Shown: piece by piece, positions 1 to 12,772 of the stretch
Numbering within the stretch: the first letter of the stretch is position 1
Layout of the letters: each line of letters opens with the position of its first letter
Source: Rhizophagus irregularis
Lineage: Eukaryota; Glomeromycota; Glomeromycetes; Glomerales; Glomeraceae
NCBI RefSeq assembly: GCF_026210795.1
Contig: NC_089432.1
Span: forward strand, 5,766,001-5,830,000
DNA: 64,000 bases
Direction of reading: 5' to 3'
Made by a program: the position numbers and the translations under genes
The notes under the pieces: model-generated
What the model was told of the DNA's origin: nothing
Seen by the model: the letters and a program-made list of their open reading frames with translations, nothing else
Databases searched by the model: none

Positions 1-453
1 CAAAGGAAAAGTATTTGAAAAGTTCCACTCTATGGTGGACATTTTGGTTTTTTTATTTGTTTATCGTAGAGCCATGTATTTTAATGTAGAGGCTGCCAAG
101 AATATCATCTATTTACAACTAAATTAATTATAATGATCTAAAAATATCTCAATTTCAATTATTTCATTATTTCAATTATACTAATTTCTAAATACGATGC
201 ATATGTATTCGTGCAACCGCCGATCTCAAACACGTACGATAATTACGAAAATTAACTTTGTAGATTAAAATATTATAAATATTATTAAAGTCATCTATGA
301 ATTAGCAATAATCACTTTATACTTTTACAAGAATAACTGTACAACAAAAGGGAGTGTTAAATTACCCTGCAATTATTGATATTCTTAACCTACTAAGTGT
401 GAAAAATTATAATAGTATATATCATTAAAATCTTATAATTGTCCTTATTGTTC
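1..453. other. Intergenic, 3' flank of the NIPA gene
   Basis: AT-rich sequence with no open frame of note. It is downstream of the minus-strand transporter gene and probably contains its 3' UTR. I see no RNA gene or repeat. Confidence 0.5.
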
Positions 454-1922
454 TCAGTCTTCTTCGGAATCTGTTGAGTCATCATTTAATTGTGTTAATC
501 CTAAGTTTTCTAAGCGATTTTCTTCATCAAAAGCATTGAATAAAGTCGCATCTCTCGTTCTCATTAAAGAATCGCGTCCTTCTCCCGATATTGATGATCT
601 TAAAATCCCAGTTCCAGTTTGCATTGATCTAAGTCCATCATTTTTTGCTGTATTTAATAAATATACTCCCGCAAATATTGTAAGGAATCCACAAAATAAG
701 CTAACAACATTCATACTCTCTGTATTAAATCCTCGAAAAAGAAGAACTGATGCGAAAATCGTTGATGTTGTAAAAAATACGTAATATATAGGATTTACTC
801 TAACGAGAGAAAAAGAAGAAAAAGTAGATAAATTACTTAATTCCTATGTAAACTTTTTAAAACATTATGAATTATTACTTACATATTAGTTTCAAATTGA
901 TCTAAAGCTTTGTTAAAATAATTCATTTGTATTAATATGCAAAGAGTAGATATGATGATAAACACATACGTTGATGGATGAGTTAATTGATTATTGCCTG
1001 CAAAAGTGAGCTTTAATGCAATGCCAAATCCTTTACAAGACATCACTGATATTGATCCAACTAATGAACAAATTGAAAGATACACCAAGGGATCTTTTCT
1101 GCCATATTTAGGTACAATATGATATATAGCAAAAACCGTATAACAACCGACTATTACAATATAAATTAAAAATCCTATATAGTTTTTTTTAAGAAAAAGA
1201 AAAATTTAATTAAGTTGTCCGAAAAAAAAATATATTTAATTAATTAAAAATAAAAAACAGTCGATATACCAGGTTTAAGGGCAAATTGTAAAATTTGGTC
1301 GACAGTTTTAATTTCTTTATCTTCAGGTGAGTGAAGCACTATCATGATAGATCCGATTAAACATAACCCACAACCAACTGTTCCTATTCGCCCAAGACTC
1401 TCTTTAAGAAAGAATGATGCCAAAACAGCTCTGTTATATAAAATTTTTAATTAAGATATCGATCATATGTATATGAAAGTATTCAACTTTCTACACTTAC
1501 CCAATCAAAACACTAAGAGCACCAAGAGGTGTTACAAGTATGGCAGGCGCAAAGGAGTATGCCGCAAAATTTAACAATTCTCCAAAAACCACTATTTAAT
1601 TAAAATTAATTGTTTCGTTTATATATTATTTCTATTCTTAAATATAATATAGTCAATGAACCTACTTGTTGCCATTCCTAACCACCAAATTGGGTTTTTT
1701 AAATAACTATGATCATCACCAGCGAACCCTACAGGTAAATAAAAAATTTAAAACACTTGTAGCATATAAAACAATTTTTGGAAAGAAAAATATCTTTTAA
1801 AAACTACCATGTCTATCGTTTGCATCTATTAGTCCCTTTTTTGTTATAATAAAAGACGTGCCAATCAGCAGACTGGAGGCGACGGCTAACGTCAACCCAA
1901 TGTATTTATCGTTTATGCTCAT
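454..1922 (-). CDS. NIPA-type magnesium transporter (DUF803 family)
   Basis: Multi-exon gene for a polytopic membrane protein of the NIPA family, which moves Mg2+ across plasma or endosomal membranes. The ATG at 1922 opens a first exon with the family hallmark LLIGTSFIITKKGL. Exon 2 (about 1732-1663) encodes the NPIWWLG segment, and following exons (about 1593-1501, 1438-1260, 1180-884) encode PLGALSVLIG, SFFLKESLG and CKGFGIALKLTF. The last exon (about 802-454) begins VNPIYYVFFTT, the conserved penultimate segment, and ends in an acidic cytoplasmic tail (DDSTDSEED). A longer open frame runs upstream to 2015, but the ATG at 1922 gives the usual family N-terminus. Donor GTAAGT and AG acceptors are visible at the joins on the minus strand. 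Family assignment is firm; the exact ion is family knowledge. Confidence 0.9.
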
Positions 1923-2576
1923 TCGTTGACACTTATATGTGAAGTTCAAATTGCAAAAAAAAAGAACGATTTGTCTATAGACACGTCGGTTTTTTAGAAA
2001 ATGTCGCCAGGACAAGTAATATGGAAATTGTAGAAAAGCAATTTGAACAGGCTCAAAAAACTATATAGATCAAGTAAGGCGATGTAAAAGAATGTTGTTA
2101 TATTTCCCTATTAGATTAACGGGAATAAATGGTATGACTGCAAGGTAAATAAACCGGGTGCGTAGATACAGCTCCGGTAAATAATCTGATCGTTATAATT
2201 TTTAAGGAAGAGGACTCTTCCTATAACAAGTTTAACGAACTTTTAACAGATTTTGAAAAGGAAAATATCTTGACAAAATTGTTTTTTTTTGATTCGTTGA
2301 AAGGGCCGAAATTGGCTGCATCCGGCGAATTTGTCAATTTCGGAAATTTTGTCATCGATCTTTGATAAAAAGAAACTACTGTAACAATTTGAAACAAGTT
2401 TTTAAACATGTTTGCAATTTATTCATAATATATTTAGAATTTTTAATTAACTGCTAAAATCACATGATTTTGTACTATACATATTTTAACTAGATCTTGT
2501 AACACATGAAATTTGTCTATTAGAAAAAAATCTTTAAACGCGTTGAGATAATTTTAATCGCAAGTTCCTTATAAAA
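1923..2576. promoter_or_regulatory. Divergent intergenic region between the NIPA and TPR genes
   Basis: About 650 bp separate the two divergent starts (1922 on minus, 2577 on plus), so it must hold both promoters. No clear TATA or operator motif stands out. The short minus-strand frame at 2221-2409 has no recognisable features. Confidence 0.35.
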
Positions 2577-5500
2577 ATGAGTCGTTTCACCCCATCTAAA
2601 CCACTCTTTAAAGATAGCAAAGCAATCGATAATTATGTTTTATACAACTTTGGACAAAAGCCAACTTCGGGCCAAATTAAACATTATTGGCTCTCTATTG
2701 CAAAAATGTATTTTAGTGTCGAAAATTACAGTATGACCGCTGAATTTCTCTTTAGACTTATATTAATAAGCCCTCAGAATTACGAGGTGAACTCTTGAAA
2801 CAAGGTCATTTTTATTTTACGTATGAAAATATTCATCGTATATTTACTAACGTATACAGCTGAATAGGCTTTAGAATTACTAGGTACAACATACAGAAAA
2901 CAAGGACAATTGTCAAACGCATTAGAATATTACGAAAGGTATATAAAAGTTATTCAAAATTGCCGCAACCCTATTAAATTCTTTATGTATTAAAATTAAC
3001 AATTTTGTACAGAGCTCTTTCCACCCCAAATGCACCACAAACTCTTGCGCATGATGGTAAAATTTCTGTTATCATTCTGGATATATATATATTTTTATTT
3101 GTATTAAATATACAATTTTTGAGTTTATTTAATCCATAAGCTGCTGAGCTCTGTATCCAACTAGTGAAGAAACAAAAAGAAGAATCTGAAATTAAAAATT
3201 TGATGACAAAAGCTCTATACTGGATAGAAAGGTTCGGCGTCAAACGTAAACTAAAATTCAAAATTAATAATAATTTTTACATGTTTGTTAATTTTTAGGA
3301 AACGTTCATTGAATAATAATAAATATGACCCTCAGGCAGTTCAATTGTTGCAAAAAATATATGTTATTTTGGTTCGCCATGCCGAAAAGCAATTAGATAA
3401 GCGTTCATGTCTGAAACGTCGAGAGGGAATTCCACCAGGTTTTAATATTTAATTATTTAATTATTGAAACTATTTAAATTTATTTTGTTTACTTACAATA
3501 AATATTTCTAATAGTGGTGAACATCAAATGGATTGATGAGTCTGTAAAAGACCTAATCTCATCAGAAGAAACACTTATTGACCCATTATTACATATACTG
3601 TTGACCAAGAGTTTGCTTAAAATTCAAGATTATCAACGGTAGAATTGCTCGGTTTTCGATTTTTAATATTTTAAATATATTCCCGAAATCTATTATTAAT
3701 TATTTAATGATTATTATTCTTATCTTATTATTACTCTTATACTTTGTTAGAGCATGGAAACACGTAATGCAACGGCGGTATAATTTTGTTGATAGTCTAG
3801 AATGGAATACTTTTGTCAAAACAACATTTCCAAAGTATAAATTGGAGGCTACTATCGATAATCAAAAGGAGCCTTTACATGAACCCACCGAATTGATATT
3901 TTTTGCAAATGATAATGTTGTGAGGTTATCCTTGAATATGAGGTAAATCGTTCGCAAATATTCAATTTTTTTTTTGTTTAATACCACATTATTATTTAAT
4001 TTAACATAGGTTACCAGAAGAATCTGATAAACTTGTGAATGAATTTTCGGAATTAGTTAAAACTTGGGAAATTCCAAAATCGCAAAACGCTCAGTTATTG
4101 GAGAAGTGGACGCGTTTTCAACAGGTTTTTATTATCATCATTTATATTATTGAAATTATTGAAAATTATTATTAATATATGAATCATAATTATTGATCAT
4201 TCAATAAAGGAGTATCTTTCAAGAAGTTTACGACATGACGGTTACTTCCAATTATATCTTTCCACCTCTGATTTAATACAATTTCAAAATGCTTCCACAA
4301 TACAAAAAAATCAAGACCACCTAAATGTTGCTTACTTAAAATTCAAGTCATGTTTATATTTCCGGCGTGAAACTTTCCGCGATCCTGCACGTCCGATTAG
4401 CCACTTTATTTATCTAATGTGCCAGCGCATTAGCGATGTTTCTCATCAACTTCTTGTTTTATTGCAATGTTTTGATTATTCGTGGTTAAACAAAAAAGAG
4501 GAAGCGGATAATATCTTTAGGTTGTGTTCTGAAAATGAAGATAATATTACACAAAATTTCGTTTTGCCTGGTCATAAAAAGTTTCTTAAAATCTTGTACA
4601 AAGAAGTTGGCAAAGAAAATCTAACAGAATCGAGTACATTAAAATGGTTATCTAAAATGGCACTCCAAGTGGATAAAATAGCATTTTGTGCCCCATACGA
4701 CTTGGATAGGTACCTTCTATCTATTTTTTTTTGTACATATTTATATTGCCGCTAATTTAATTTGGTTAAATTATCAGATTCTTAATGGCCGCAACTTGGT
4801 ATATAGAAAATGGAGAGATTAGAGATCTTCTAAGACATATTTTCCCTAATTTACAAGATTGTCTCAAGGTTTTTTTATTTTTTTTTTATGCAATATAAAT
4901 TAATATATATAGTTCAATTGTGTTTAAACTTGTTTATTTTAAATAGATAAAAGATCCAGAAAAACCTGCAAATAAGCAAGAGTCGCCTGTAAATGCTTTA
5001 GCTTCCTTATTTGAAAATCTATCTACACGTGATCGACTTTTGACTAATTGGGAGAAGTTTTTATCAGAAAGAAATGTTACTACAATGAAAAATTCTATCG
5101 TTGAAATTCCAACATTGGTGGACATTGAATTTTTCCTCTTGATTTTATTGATACAAAGGCAATATCATTGTATTATCAGGTTAGGAGCCGAAACTTTAGG
5201 TCAAATTTTATATTTGGCATCAAAAGGTTGTTGGAAAGCCAGTACAAACCAGAAAAAGTTTTGGCGAACGTTGCTGTCATTTTACGGGAAGGTATGTAAT
5301 GAAGACATTAAATCATTATTTAATTTTTAGGAAAGATTAATAAATTTTTTTTTATGTGACAGAATGATCCGGATAAGCGTATTTATACTGGGGATCTGAT
5401 GTCTAATGAAGAATTTACACAATGTCTTCGAGAAATTCGTGGAGATATCAATATGCAGGATTATGATTATATTGATGATCAAGTCGTGAATTTGCAAAAA

Positions 5501-6789
5501 GACTTATTTTTAATCATGGCCGTATTATATAAGGTGCGTACATAATATTTCCCTTAAATTAGTATCGATTTGATAAACTAAGATAGCGAATCCCTATATG
5601 ATGGAAATATAGTCGATGATTACTCATCATCGCAAATCACGATCTGCTGAAGGTCTACGTTGTTTAGAAATCCATCAAGATTGGTCGAAAAAAGTATCTG
5701 CTAGCTTTTCGTTATCTGAAAAACTTATTATTTTTGATACCGAAATTGAAGAACCGGGATATCGAATGTGAGCCTATGAATAATTTCTGGGATGATATGA
5801 TTCATTATATTTATATTATATAACCATCAATATTTTTTAGGTTTATTCCTGATAATAAAGATCCAGGAGCAAACGATTTAACCGAACACTTGTCATCAAT
5901 ATTCAGTCAAGATGAGCTTGTAGTGCAACAAGAAGACGTATCGATTGACGATTTTGATACTATTTTAGAGGAGGATTCTGTGATACACCAGACGGTTATC
6001 CCATTCGAAGATAAAAAAGATGGTGATGATGAAAATGTCAAACCTATAATAAAGCGCGTTGTTATTTCAACCGAACCCTTGAAACAAGAAGAGGATATCA
6101 TTCCAAACGAACTTTCAACCGAACTCTTGAAACAAGAAGAGGATATCATTCCAAACGAACTTTCAACCGAACCCTTGAAACAAGAAGAGGATATCATTCC
6201 AAACGAACTTTCAACCGAACCCTTGAAACAAGAAGAGGATATCATTCCAAACGAACTTTCAACCGAACCCTTGAAACAAGAAGAGGATATCATTCCAAAC
6301 GAACTTTCAACCGAACCCTTGAAACAAAATAAGGATATTATTCCAAACGAAATTACTAACGAAGTAGAGTTAGCTGGTTTTGATGATAATTTAGAGCCAA
6401 GTGAGAATTTGGATGAACAATACCCCTCTATGAGTTTCAGTTCAAAGGAAGTTTTTGATATCCAGGATGATGATGATGATGATGATGATGTGGATTTGAG
6501 TCAAGACGAAGATTTAATTCAATCTGGTCAAGATATACCCATACATCTAAAACCTTCAGCTGGTGCCGATACCTCGTTCGTATCTTTTGATAATAATCAA
6601 TTCGAGGAAAATTTGGAAGCAAGTATGATAGAAAATGCAGGTGATGATAATTCTTTCAAAGATAATGCTCCTAAAGTTGACGATGTAAGTTATTTAGAAA
6701 TTTAATTACACAATAATTTGCATTTATGTATTATTCAATATAATATTTTAATATTTTGCAATTTCAAATTAGTCGCTAAATAATAGTTA
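2577..6789 (+). CDS. TPR protein resembling the N-terminal domain of RanBP2/Nup358
   Basis: Large multi-exon gene. Exon 1 (2577-2786) encodes a helical repeat start (HYWLSIAKMYFSVENY), and exon 2 continues as a TPR (ALELLGTTYRKQGQLSNALE). Later exons hold SLEWNTFVKTTFPKY (about 3810), MCQRISDVSHQLLVLL (4417-4464) and ILYLASKGCWKASTN (about 5205), which align in order with conserved stretches of the animal RanBP2 N-terminal TPR domain (SLEWN followed by an aromatic-rich helix, then the SQSGHMLLNL-like helix). The C-terminal exon (from about 5841) is acidic and disordered, with a six-copy 16-residue repeat and a poly-Asp run near 6469. No Ran-binding, zinc-finger or cyclophilin domains are present. 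The frame stops at 6705, but a perfect GTAAGT at 6685 with an AG acceptor near 6771 permits an alternative end at 6789. The nucleoporin reading is inference; the TPR nature is more secure. Confidence 0.55.
6067..6354 (+). repeat. In-frame 48-bp minisatellite (six copies)
   Basis: Six near-identical 48-bp units in the last exon of the TPR gene encode STEPLKQEEDIIPNEL with only single changes (STELL in copy 2, QNKD and final I in copy 6). Because 48 is a multiple of three, copy number can vary without breaking the frame. The near-identity of the central units indicates recent expansion or homogenisation. Confidence 0.93.
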
Positions 6790-8447
6790 ATGCACAACAA
6801 TTTGGATATGATTATTCAAATTATTCAAATATCTCTTATATAGAAACAATAAATTTGCTCTTCTAAATACTGTATAAAGCATAATTTTTTATTTTATTTC
6901 TACGGTCTAGCTGCGAAATTAATGATTTTTGGTTTCTATTGCTCTCGATTCTCATAACTTTGTGAAGCTTCCAAGGATTTTTGCATATCCATCCTTTTTT
7001 AACTTTTATTAAATCATGAAAATGTTAGCGAAAACGGAATGTTGGCAGAAATTATTTGTATAGCCGCATGTATAGCGAAATAATTCGGGAAAGAGCCCTG
7101 TTAAGAATCGAAACTTAAAATGTCTGCTATTCCAATTTTCTTCATTTTATTAAGGGTATTTTTATTGATAAAATAAAGATTATACTTTAAAATTTTAAAT
7201 TGTTAATCATACTGGACCGTTGTAACCTAGATTATGATAATTGATGTAATTTATTAATTAAAGAGGAAGGGAATTGATTCAAATGAATTTTGAGGGAGTT
7301 AGGATAATGGATTTTGTTATGAAGTTTTAAGTGATCCGAATTTCGATTATTAATTAACGCTATTTTTTGTGGATTAAGTAAATTTGTTCCACAAATTGAA
7401 CAAAAAATTGAGTGTTATATTTTTAAGATATTAATAGAAATTTTAACTATTATTTCAATATACTTTATTTTTTAAATAAATTTATTTTGTTATAATGTAT
7501 ATTGTATTATTACAAATAGTTAAGAAAAATATTTGTTATCTATTAATTGTAATAAATTATTAGATCAAAGAGATCTTGAAATTTACAAGTCATAACGTGC
7601 TAATTATTTTTTCACTATGATACTTCGTAATAATACATTAAAGTATAATAAACAAACTATTTTAATGTTGCAATAATAACTAAAATTTCTATTAAAATCT
7701 TTTATTTTCAATTTAAATCTCGCAATAATTATACTGAACTAGGAATGGTAAACCACTGGTAAACCATTATCAAGTCCGAAGCGCAGTTACAAACATGATA
7801 ACACGATAATTTTTTTTCGCATAATTAAATTAAACGTCAATCCAATCGAAGGGAATTTTAAAATTTTAATATCAAATTAAATAATGATATAATTGAATAA
7901 TGGAAATTTCTTACGGTATTTTCTCGTTTAATGGTTTTTAACTGATAAAGAAAACGAGCATGTTTGATGCTTATGGCATCTTTCGAAGAATGTAATAAAT
8001 TTTGATAATTTAATTATATACTGTATCAATGCTATTCTCATTTAATATGCATGAAAAAGAAATAACACTATTGAAAAAAAGCTAGCGGTTAAACTACTTA
8101 AACAAGATTTGAATCTTTCATCGTAATTTGACATTTACATTTGATAAAGCAGGTGGTTCGTCTTCTTAAAATTAGAACTATTCGATTCATGGTCATGAGT
8201 TCAATACTCGAATTTTTTTTTTACTATTAACATGCCAATTCTTACTATAATTGTTCTATTGAAATTTTAACTCTACTATATTAAGTCAAATCTGGACCTA
8301 ATATTTAATAACCAAAAAGTCCCACATCCGAGATACAGGCTTGGTGGCTTGTTAAAGTCAGCTGATAATAATGATTACATAAAAGATTTCTGCAAAAATT
8401 TTTTTCTTTTTTGCAACCCGATTCGCGTTTAAAAATTGGTTTTTAAT
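6790..8447. other. Intergenic stretch, no gene seen
   Basis: AT-rich, with no open frame above background and no tRNA-like fold that I can support. It separates the TPR gene from the mak10 homologue and probably includes that gene's promoter. Confidence 0.5.
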
Positions 8448-11400
8448 ATGACTTTACCAAGTGAATTACCGTAAGTTTCCTTTCCGTTTGTTTTTTTTTT
8501 ATCACCGTAGAAATTTGTCTGTTTATATAAATTTAATCTCAGGCTATTATCAAATATTTCAACAGTAAAGACGACCTTGTGGAGAAAACGCAAGGTATTC
8601 ATTTTATACCGTTTTATAAATAAATTAGTAAATTATTTTTAATTAAATATTACATACTTTAGTTGCTTTATCAAAATTGAATTTAACTGCTGACCAAACT
8701 GAGGAATACACGGAAAATTCAAATAGTTTTCTACTGCCACAATACAAAGATATTACTAAGTTTTTAGATGAAGCCACCGATGGTACTGTTAATTGCCTTA
8801 ATTCGTCTAGGAATGTTTTTTCATATTTGATCTTTGAAACAGAATCATCATCAATATTTTTATGATCTATTTGTAAAAGAATAGAATTCGAAATTGGACA
8901 GCTTGTACACCTTGAATCATTTGGATTATATGATGCGATGAGTTCAATTGAGGTTTTCTATCTTGTATTTAATAAATTTATTTATTAAAATTTCGATTTT
9001 TAAGAGTTTTGTAATTTATTTAGATAATGGATCCAAAAATGGATAGTGGGATGATATTGGACAGTGATTTAAATAAACCACCATTTAATTTACGTGCCCG
9101 TTTAAAGCCTAAGGAAGTTCTTGGAATTATAGATCATTTGTTCAATTGCGAAGTAATTGACTTCATATATTTGTTATATATATCATTATACATAATTTAA
9201 ACCAATTATATTCGATATATTAGAATAAATAAAGATTATATATATATATTTTTTTTTTTTTTTTTTTGCTACAGATGACATGGCATTCTGGACATTCCCT
9301 ATCTCAAACGCTTTTTACCTGCATGTATTTTCATCATGTCTCGGAACTTAATCCAGAATTATTTATTAATAGCCCAAATGATGATTCTACCGATTCCGAT
9401 TCGCCTATTGAATTTGTGATTTTAGTTTTGAAATCGTATGTTCTTGGCACTATAAAATGTTGTCATTTAGTATGGGATGAGATGACAAAAGGAAATGTAT
9501 ATGAAGTAAGTTATAAATTATCTTAATATGCTTATAAGTAGTTAATTTTATATATTTACTTATTGATTTATCTTTTAAGGAAGAAGATTTTTCTACAAAT
9601 AAATATGGTATCTCGATGTATGAGAATTTTCCAGACTCGCAATGTATAAAATTAATAGAGGATGCTGAGGCTTGGATGGAACAACATGGTTGTAAGTGGA
9701 TTCGCCAGAAAGGTATTGTAAATATATCGACATGATAATATTCACTAGGCTATTTCTTTATAGAATTGCAATTATTTATTAAATAGGGCAGCACGACTGT
9801 GAGAATGTTATCCGAGCAATTCTTTCGCGTCTTCATTTACGAAAAGTATTTATTATTTCTATGTACATACATGATTGTTGGTAATATCTTTGTTCAGATT
9901 TATTCGTTCGGTTTTTTAGGGTTTTTTGTAGCAATATCAGCCCAAAAATTATCAAAGACAATCGATTATTTACGAAATAAAAATAACAATAGAATGCAAA
10001 AAAAAAACGAACGAACGAATTTGAACATGGCCAATATATATTATGAATATCAATTTTATTTGATGAAAAAAATTTATGAATATTTTTTTTCTATTTATAG
10101 TCCTTTCTTTTAGTTCTTTTGCATATGTCGCAGTCACACTGTCAGCAATATTTACAAGCGCAACGGCATCTTAATACGTCAATGCAGTTGTTAAATGGAA
10201 TTAAAGAAGGAGCAAGCATTAACTGCTTGAACTTAGGAGTTGACGTTTCAGGAGGTATGTGTGTATTTTCGATTGTGTGATGGTAATAATGTTTATACGG
10301 TAACTTATTGTTCGAAATGATTAATCTGATTTCTTAATTCCTTAGCTTTTGATCCACTTATTAATAGGAAACTTGTATCTCAAACTCCACCAAGACCAAT
10401 TCGACTATTAACAATGCAAGAGGTGAATTTTCTAGCCAATGATTAACATTTTTGTTCTTAATATCTTTATATTCAATAATTAAACTTTTACAGTCTATTA
10501 ATGAAATGATGAATATGCTTAAAAGTATCAATGCTACATGCGAAATTATTAATTACAAATCGGCAACTAGTTTAATGGTAAGAATGAAAATAGAAATTAT
10601 TTAAAAAGTCTTCTACTGAATAAAGTTTGTATTAGCTAACATTATTTTAGAATTTTTTAGTTTATCATGCTAGTCAGCAACCACCACCTTGTGCGTTTTC
10701 AAGGTCAATATTACAAGTATGTACGGGAAAAATTTTATATAATTTATAATTTTTTATTGATAAAGTATCACTAATTCTTTTCAGTCAACTATATGCACTG
10801 AGAATCGTATTCTTGGTAAAATGTCGATGTTTCAATTGATAAAAGATTCTGTTACAGAATTGACGAATCCGCCATATGTATACTTTGCACCTAAAATAGA
10901 CATAAATGCATCATCAAAAGATGATCGTATTGATGAAAATAGGTCCGAAATATCAAAATTGGTTCATAATTTTGTTGATAGCACAGTTAAGGTACAATAA
11001 TACTTATTGATATTGTATGTTTGTTATAAGATTTGTTTGTATTGATATAAGTTATTACAAAATACTTTAGCCGTTGACAGACCTTTATCGGATTTTGTGT
11101 CATAACCGCTCAAGACAACGCCGAAATATGTGTAAAGTTTTGACAGATTGGGATTTGTTACAAGAAGAAGCAAGTGTTTTATTTACATGTTAATGTCAAT
11201 TTCTTAAAATTTAGCTAAATATTATAATAAATCATTAGGCAGAACATATTGACACAAAACTGCAGTCTTTAACCAACGAGGAGCCTATTATAACAGAAGT
11301 ATTTATAAATTATTTCTTTAATAGCAATATAAAACAACTTTGAATTAACTTTAAAAATATGTAGGAAGGACCTTCATATTCCTTTCATTTGTCTTCTTGG

Positions 11401-12640
11401 GTATATCATCGAAAATTAGTATTACTAGAAGACATATTATTTCTCGGATTTGAACTGGATTTGTATGGAACTCATGAATATGTGATGATTTATTGGTTAG
11501 TAAAATTATTTTAAATCATATTATTAATATATTATTATATCTATTCTAAAATTTCCATTAAATAAATTTTTAATTTTTATAGGTATATCGATTATTTATT
11601 AGGTGTCCATTATCAGCACTTAGAAAGAACTCACATGCATGTTACTGGTAATTTATTTTAAAGATAAGGTTAACTGAATACCAAATAGATATTTACTTCC
11701 TTTTTATATTTAGAAAATAAAAAATCAAAGAGCCAACAAGAAAATCTTCGATCAGCGCCGCCTCCAACGTCCACAGTATCACTATTAACTAGTCAACGAA
11801 TGATGATAATAGCAAAACAAGATATATGTCGGGGAATCCACAGAGTAAGATTTATTATAATTATTTGAATAATTTCAACAAATTAATAAGGTAAATTCTA
11901 TTAAAGACCGTATCGGCACTTCGGAAAACTGGACACGCAATATTTTCATGTCTCGAGTTTGATGACGAAAGCACTAGGTTTTGGCATAGATTTAGAATGT
12001 ATAGGACATTAGGAAGTCCAACAATACTGTCTTATAAGGATTTCAAAGATATGACTCAATTTGATAACATTACGGTATGTAATTAAAGTGTTGAATTTTT
12101 TATCATATATAGAATAGATTAATTTATATTGTATATCTTTCAGGCAATGGATCTTTTCAACGTGTCTTTGCAAAATTTTCAGGCAGCTAGATCTTCAATA
12201 GAGAGATTGTTAGCAATGAAACCTCCAGAACTAAGGACGGATCTTTGTCATGCTGATTTCACAAAGGTAATAATTAATGGAGTTGGGAATTACTTAAATA
12301 TACCACCATTAAAAACTTTACTTCTAACCTAATTTAGGAATTACAAGCTATGCTGCGCGTATGTATTGCAAATATAGTGAGTCTGCATAAAATTATTGAA
12401 GAATGTAAACCTAAGCTTGAGCCAAATACCATTCAAGAAAATGAAATTGTTACAACTAGCCATAAACAACAAAAACAGAAACAACGACAGAAAAATAAGA
12501 AATCATTAACCTCCCCCTCTGTTCCACCATCATCATCATCAATACAAACGCAAAAATTGATTTCATTGCGGAAGGATAATAAAGTAGCAAACTTTGAATT
12601 TAAGTATCATCCTTGGTATCCAGTAATTACATTAAAATAA
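8448..12640 (+). CDS. NAA35: NatC N-acetyltransferase auxiliary subunit Mak10/Naa35
   Basis: Naa35/Mak10 is the large auxiliary subunit of NatC, which acetylates N-termini of the Met-hydrophobic type and docks the catalytic subunit on ribosomes. Exon 1 (8448-8470, MTLPSELP) joins exon 2 (8566-8594) through a CAACAG acceptor that keeps frame; exon 3 starts at 8663. The signature IEIMDPKMDSG is at about 8945-9050, preceded by EIGQLVHLESFGLYDAMS and followed by EMTWHSGHSLSQTLFTC (about 9277-9327), all Mak10 hallmarks. More than a dozen short exons follow, including GQHDCENVIRAILSRLHLRK (about 9785-9845). The last exon ends FEFKYHPWYPVITLK, the typical Mak10 C-terminus, after a basic Gln/Lys-rich linker. 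The open frame at 9799-10113 is a shadow of one of these exons. Confidence 0.93.
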
Positions 12641-12772
12641 TTAAAATAAAATACGTTATATATTCATAAAGACACACTGAAATAAATATTTAAAGTAGAC
12701 GTGTGAAATTATAAATGCTTATTCGCTTTAATTACTTAAGATAGTCACTTTTTGCTGAAAATAAATTAAAAA

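Noticed and set aside
5907-6293. Antisense open frame across the 48-bp minisatellite
   Set aside because: Ser/Phe-rich mirror of a coding tandem repeat; open only because the repeat period is a multiple of three.
9799-10113. Plus-strand frame of 104 codons inside MAK10
   Set aside because: The true exon here reads GQHDCENVIRAILSRLHLRK in another frame, matching Mak10; the rest is intron.
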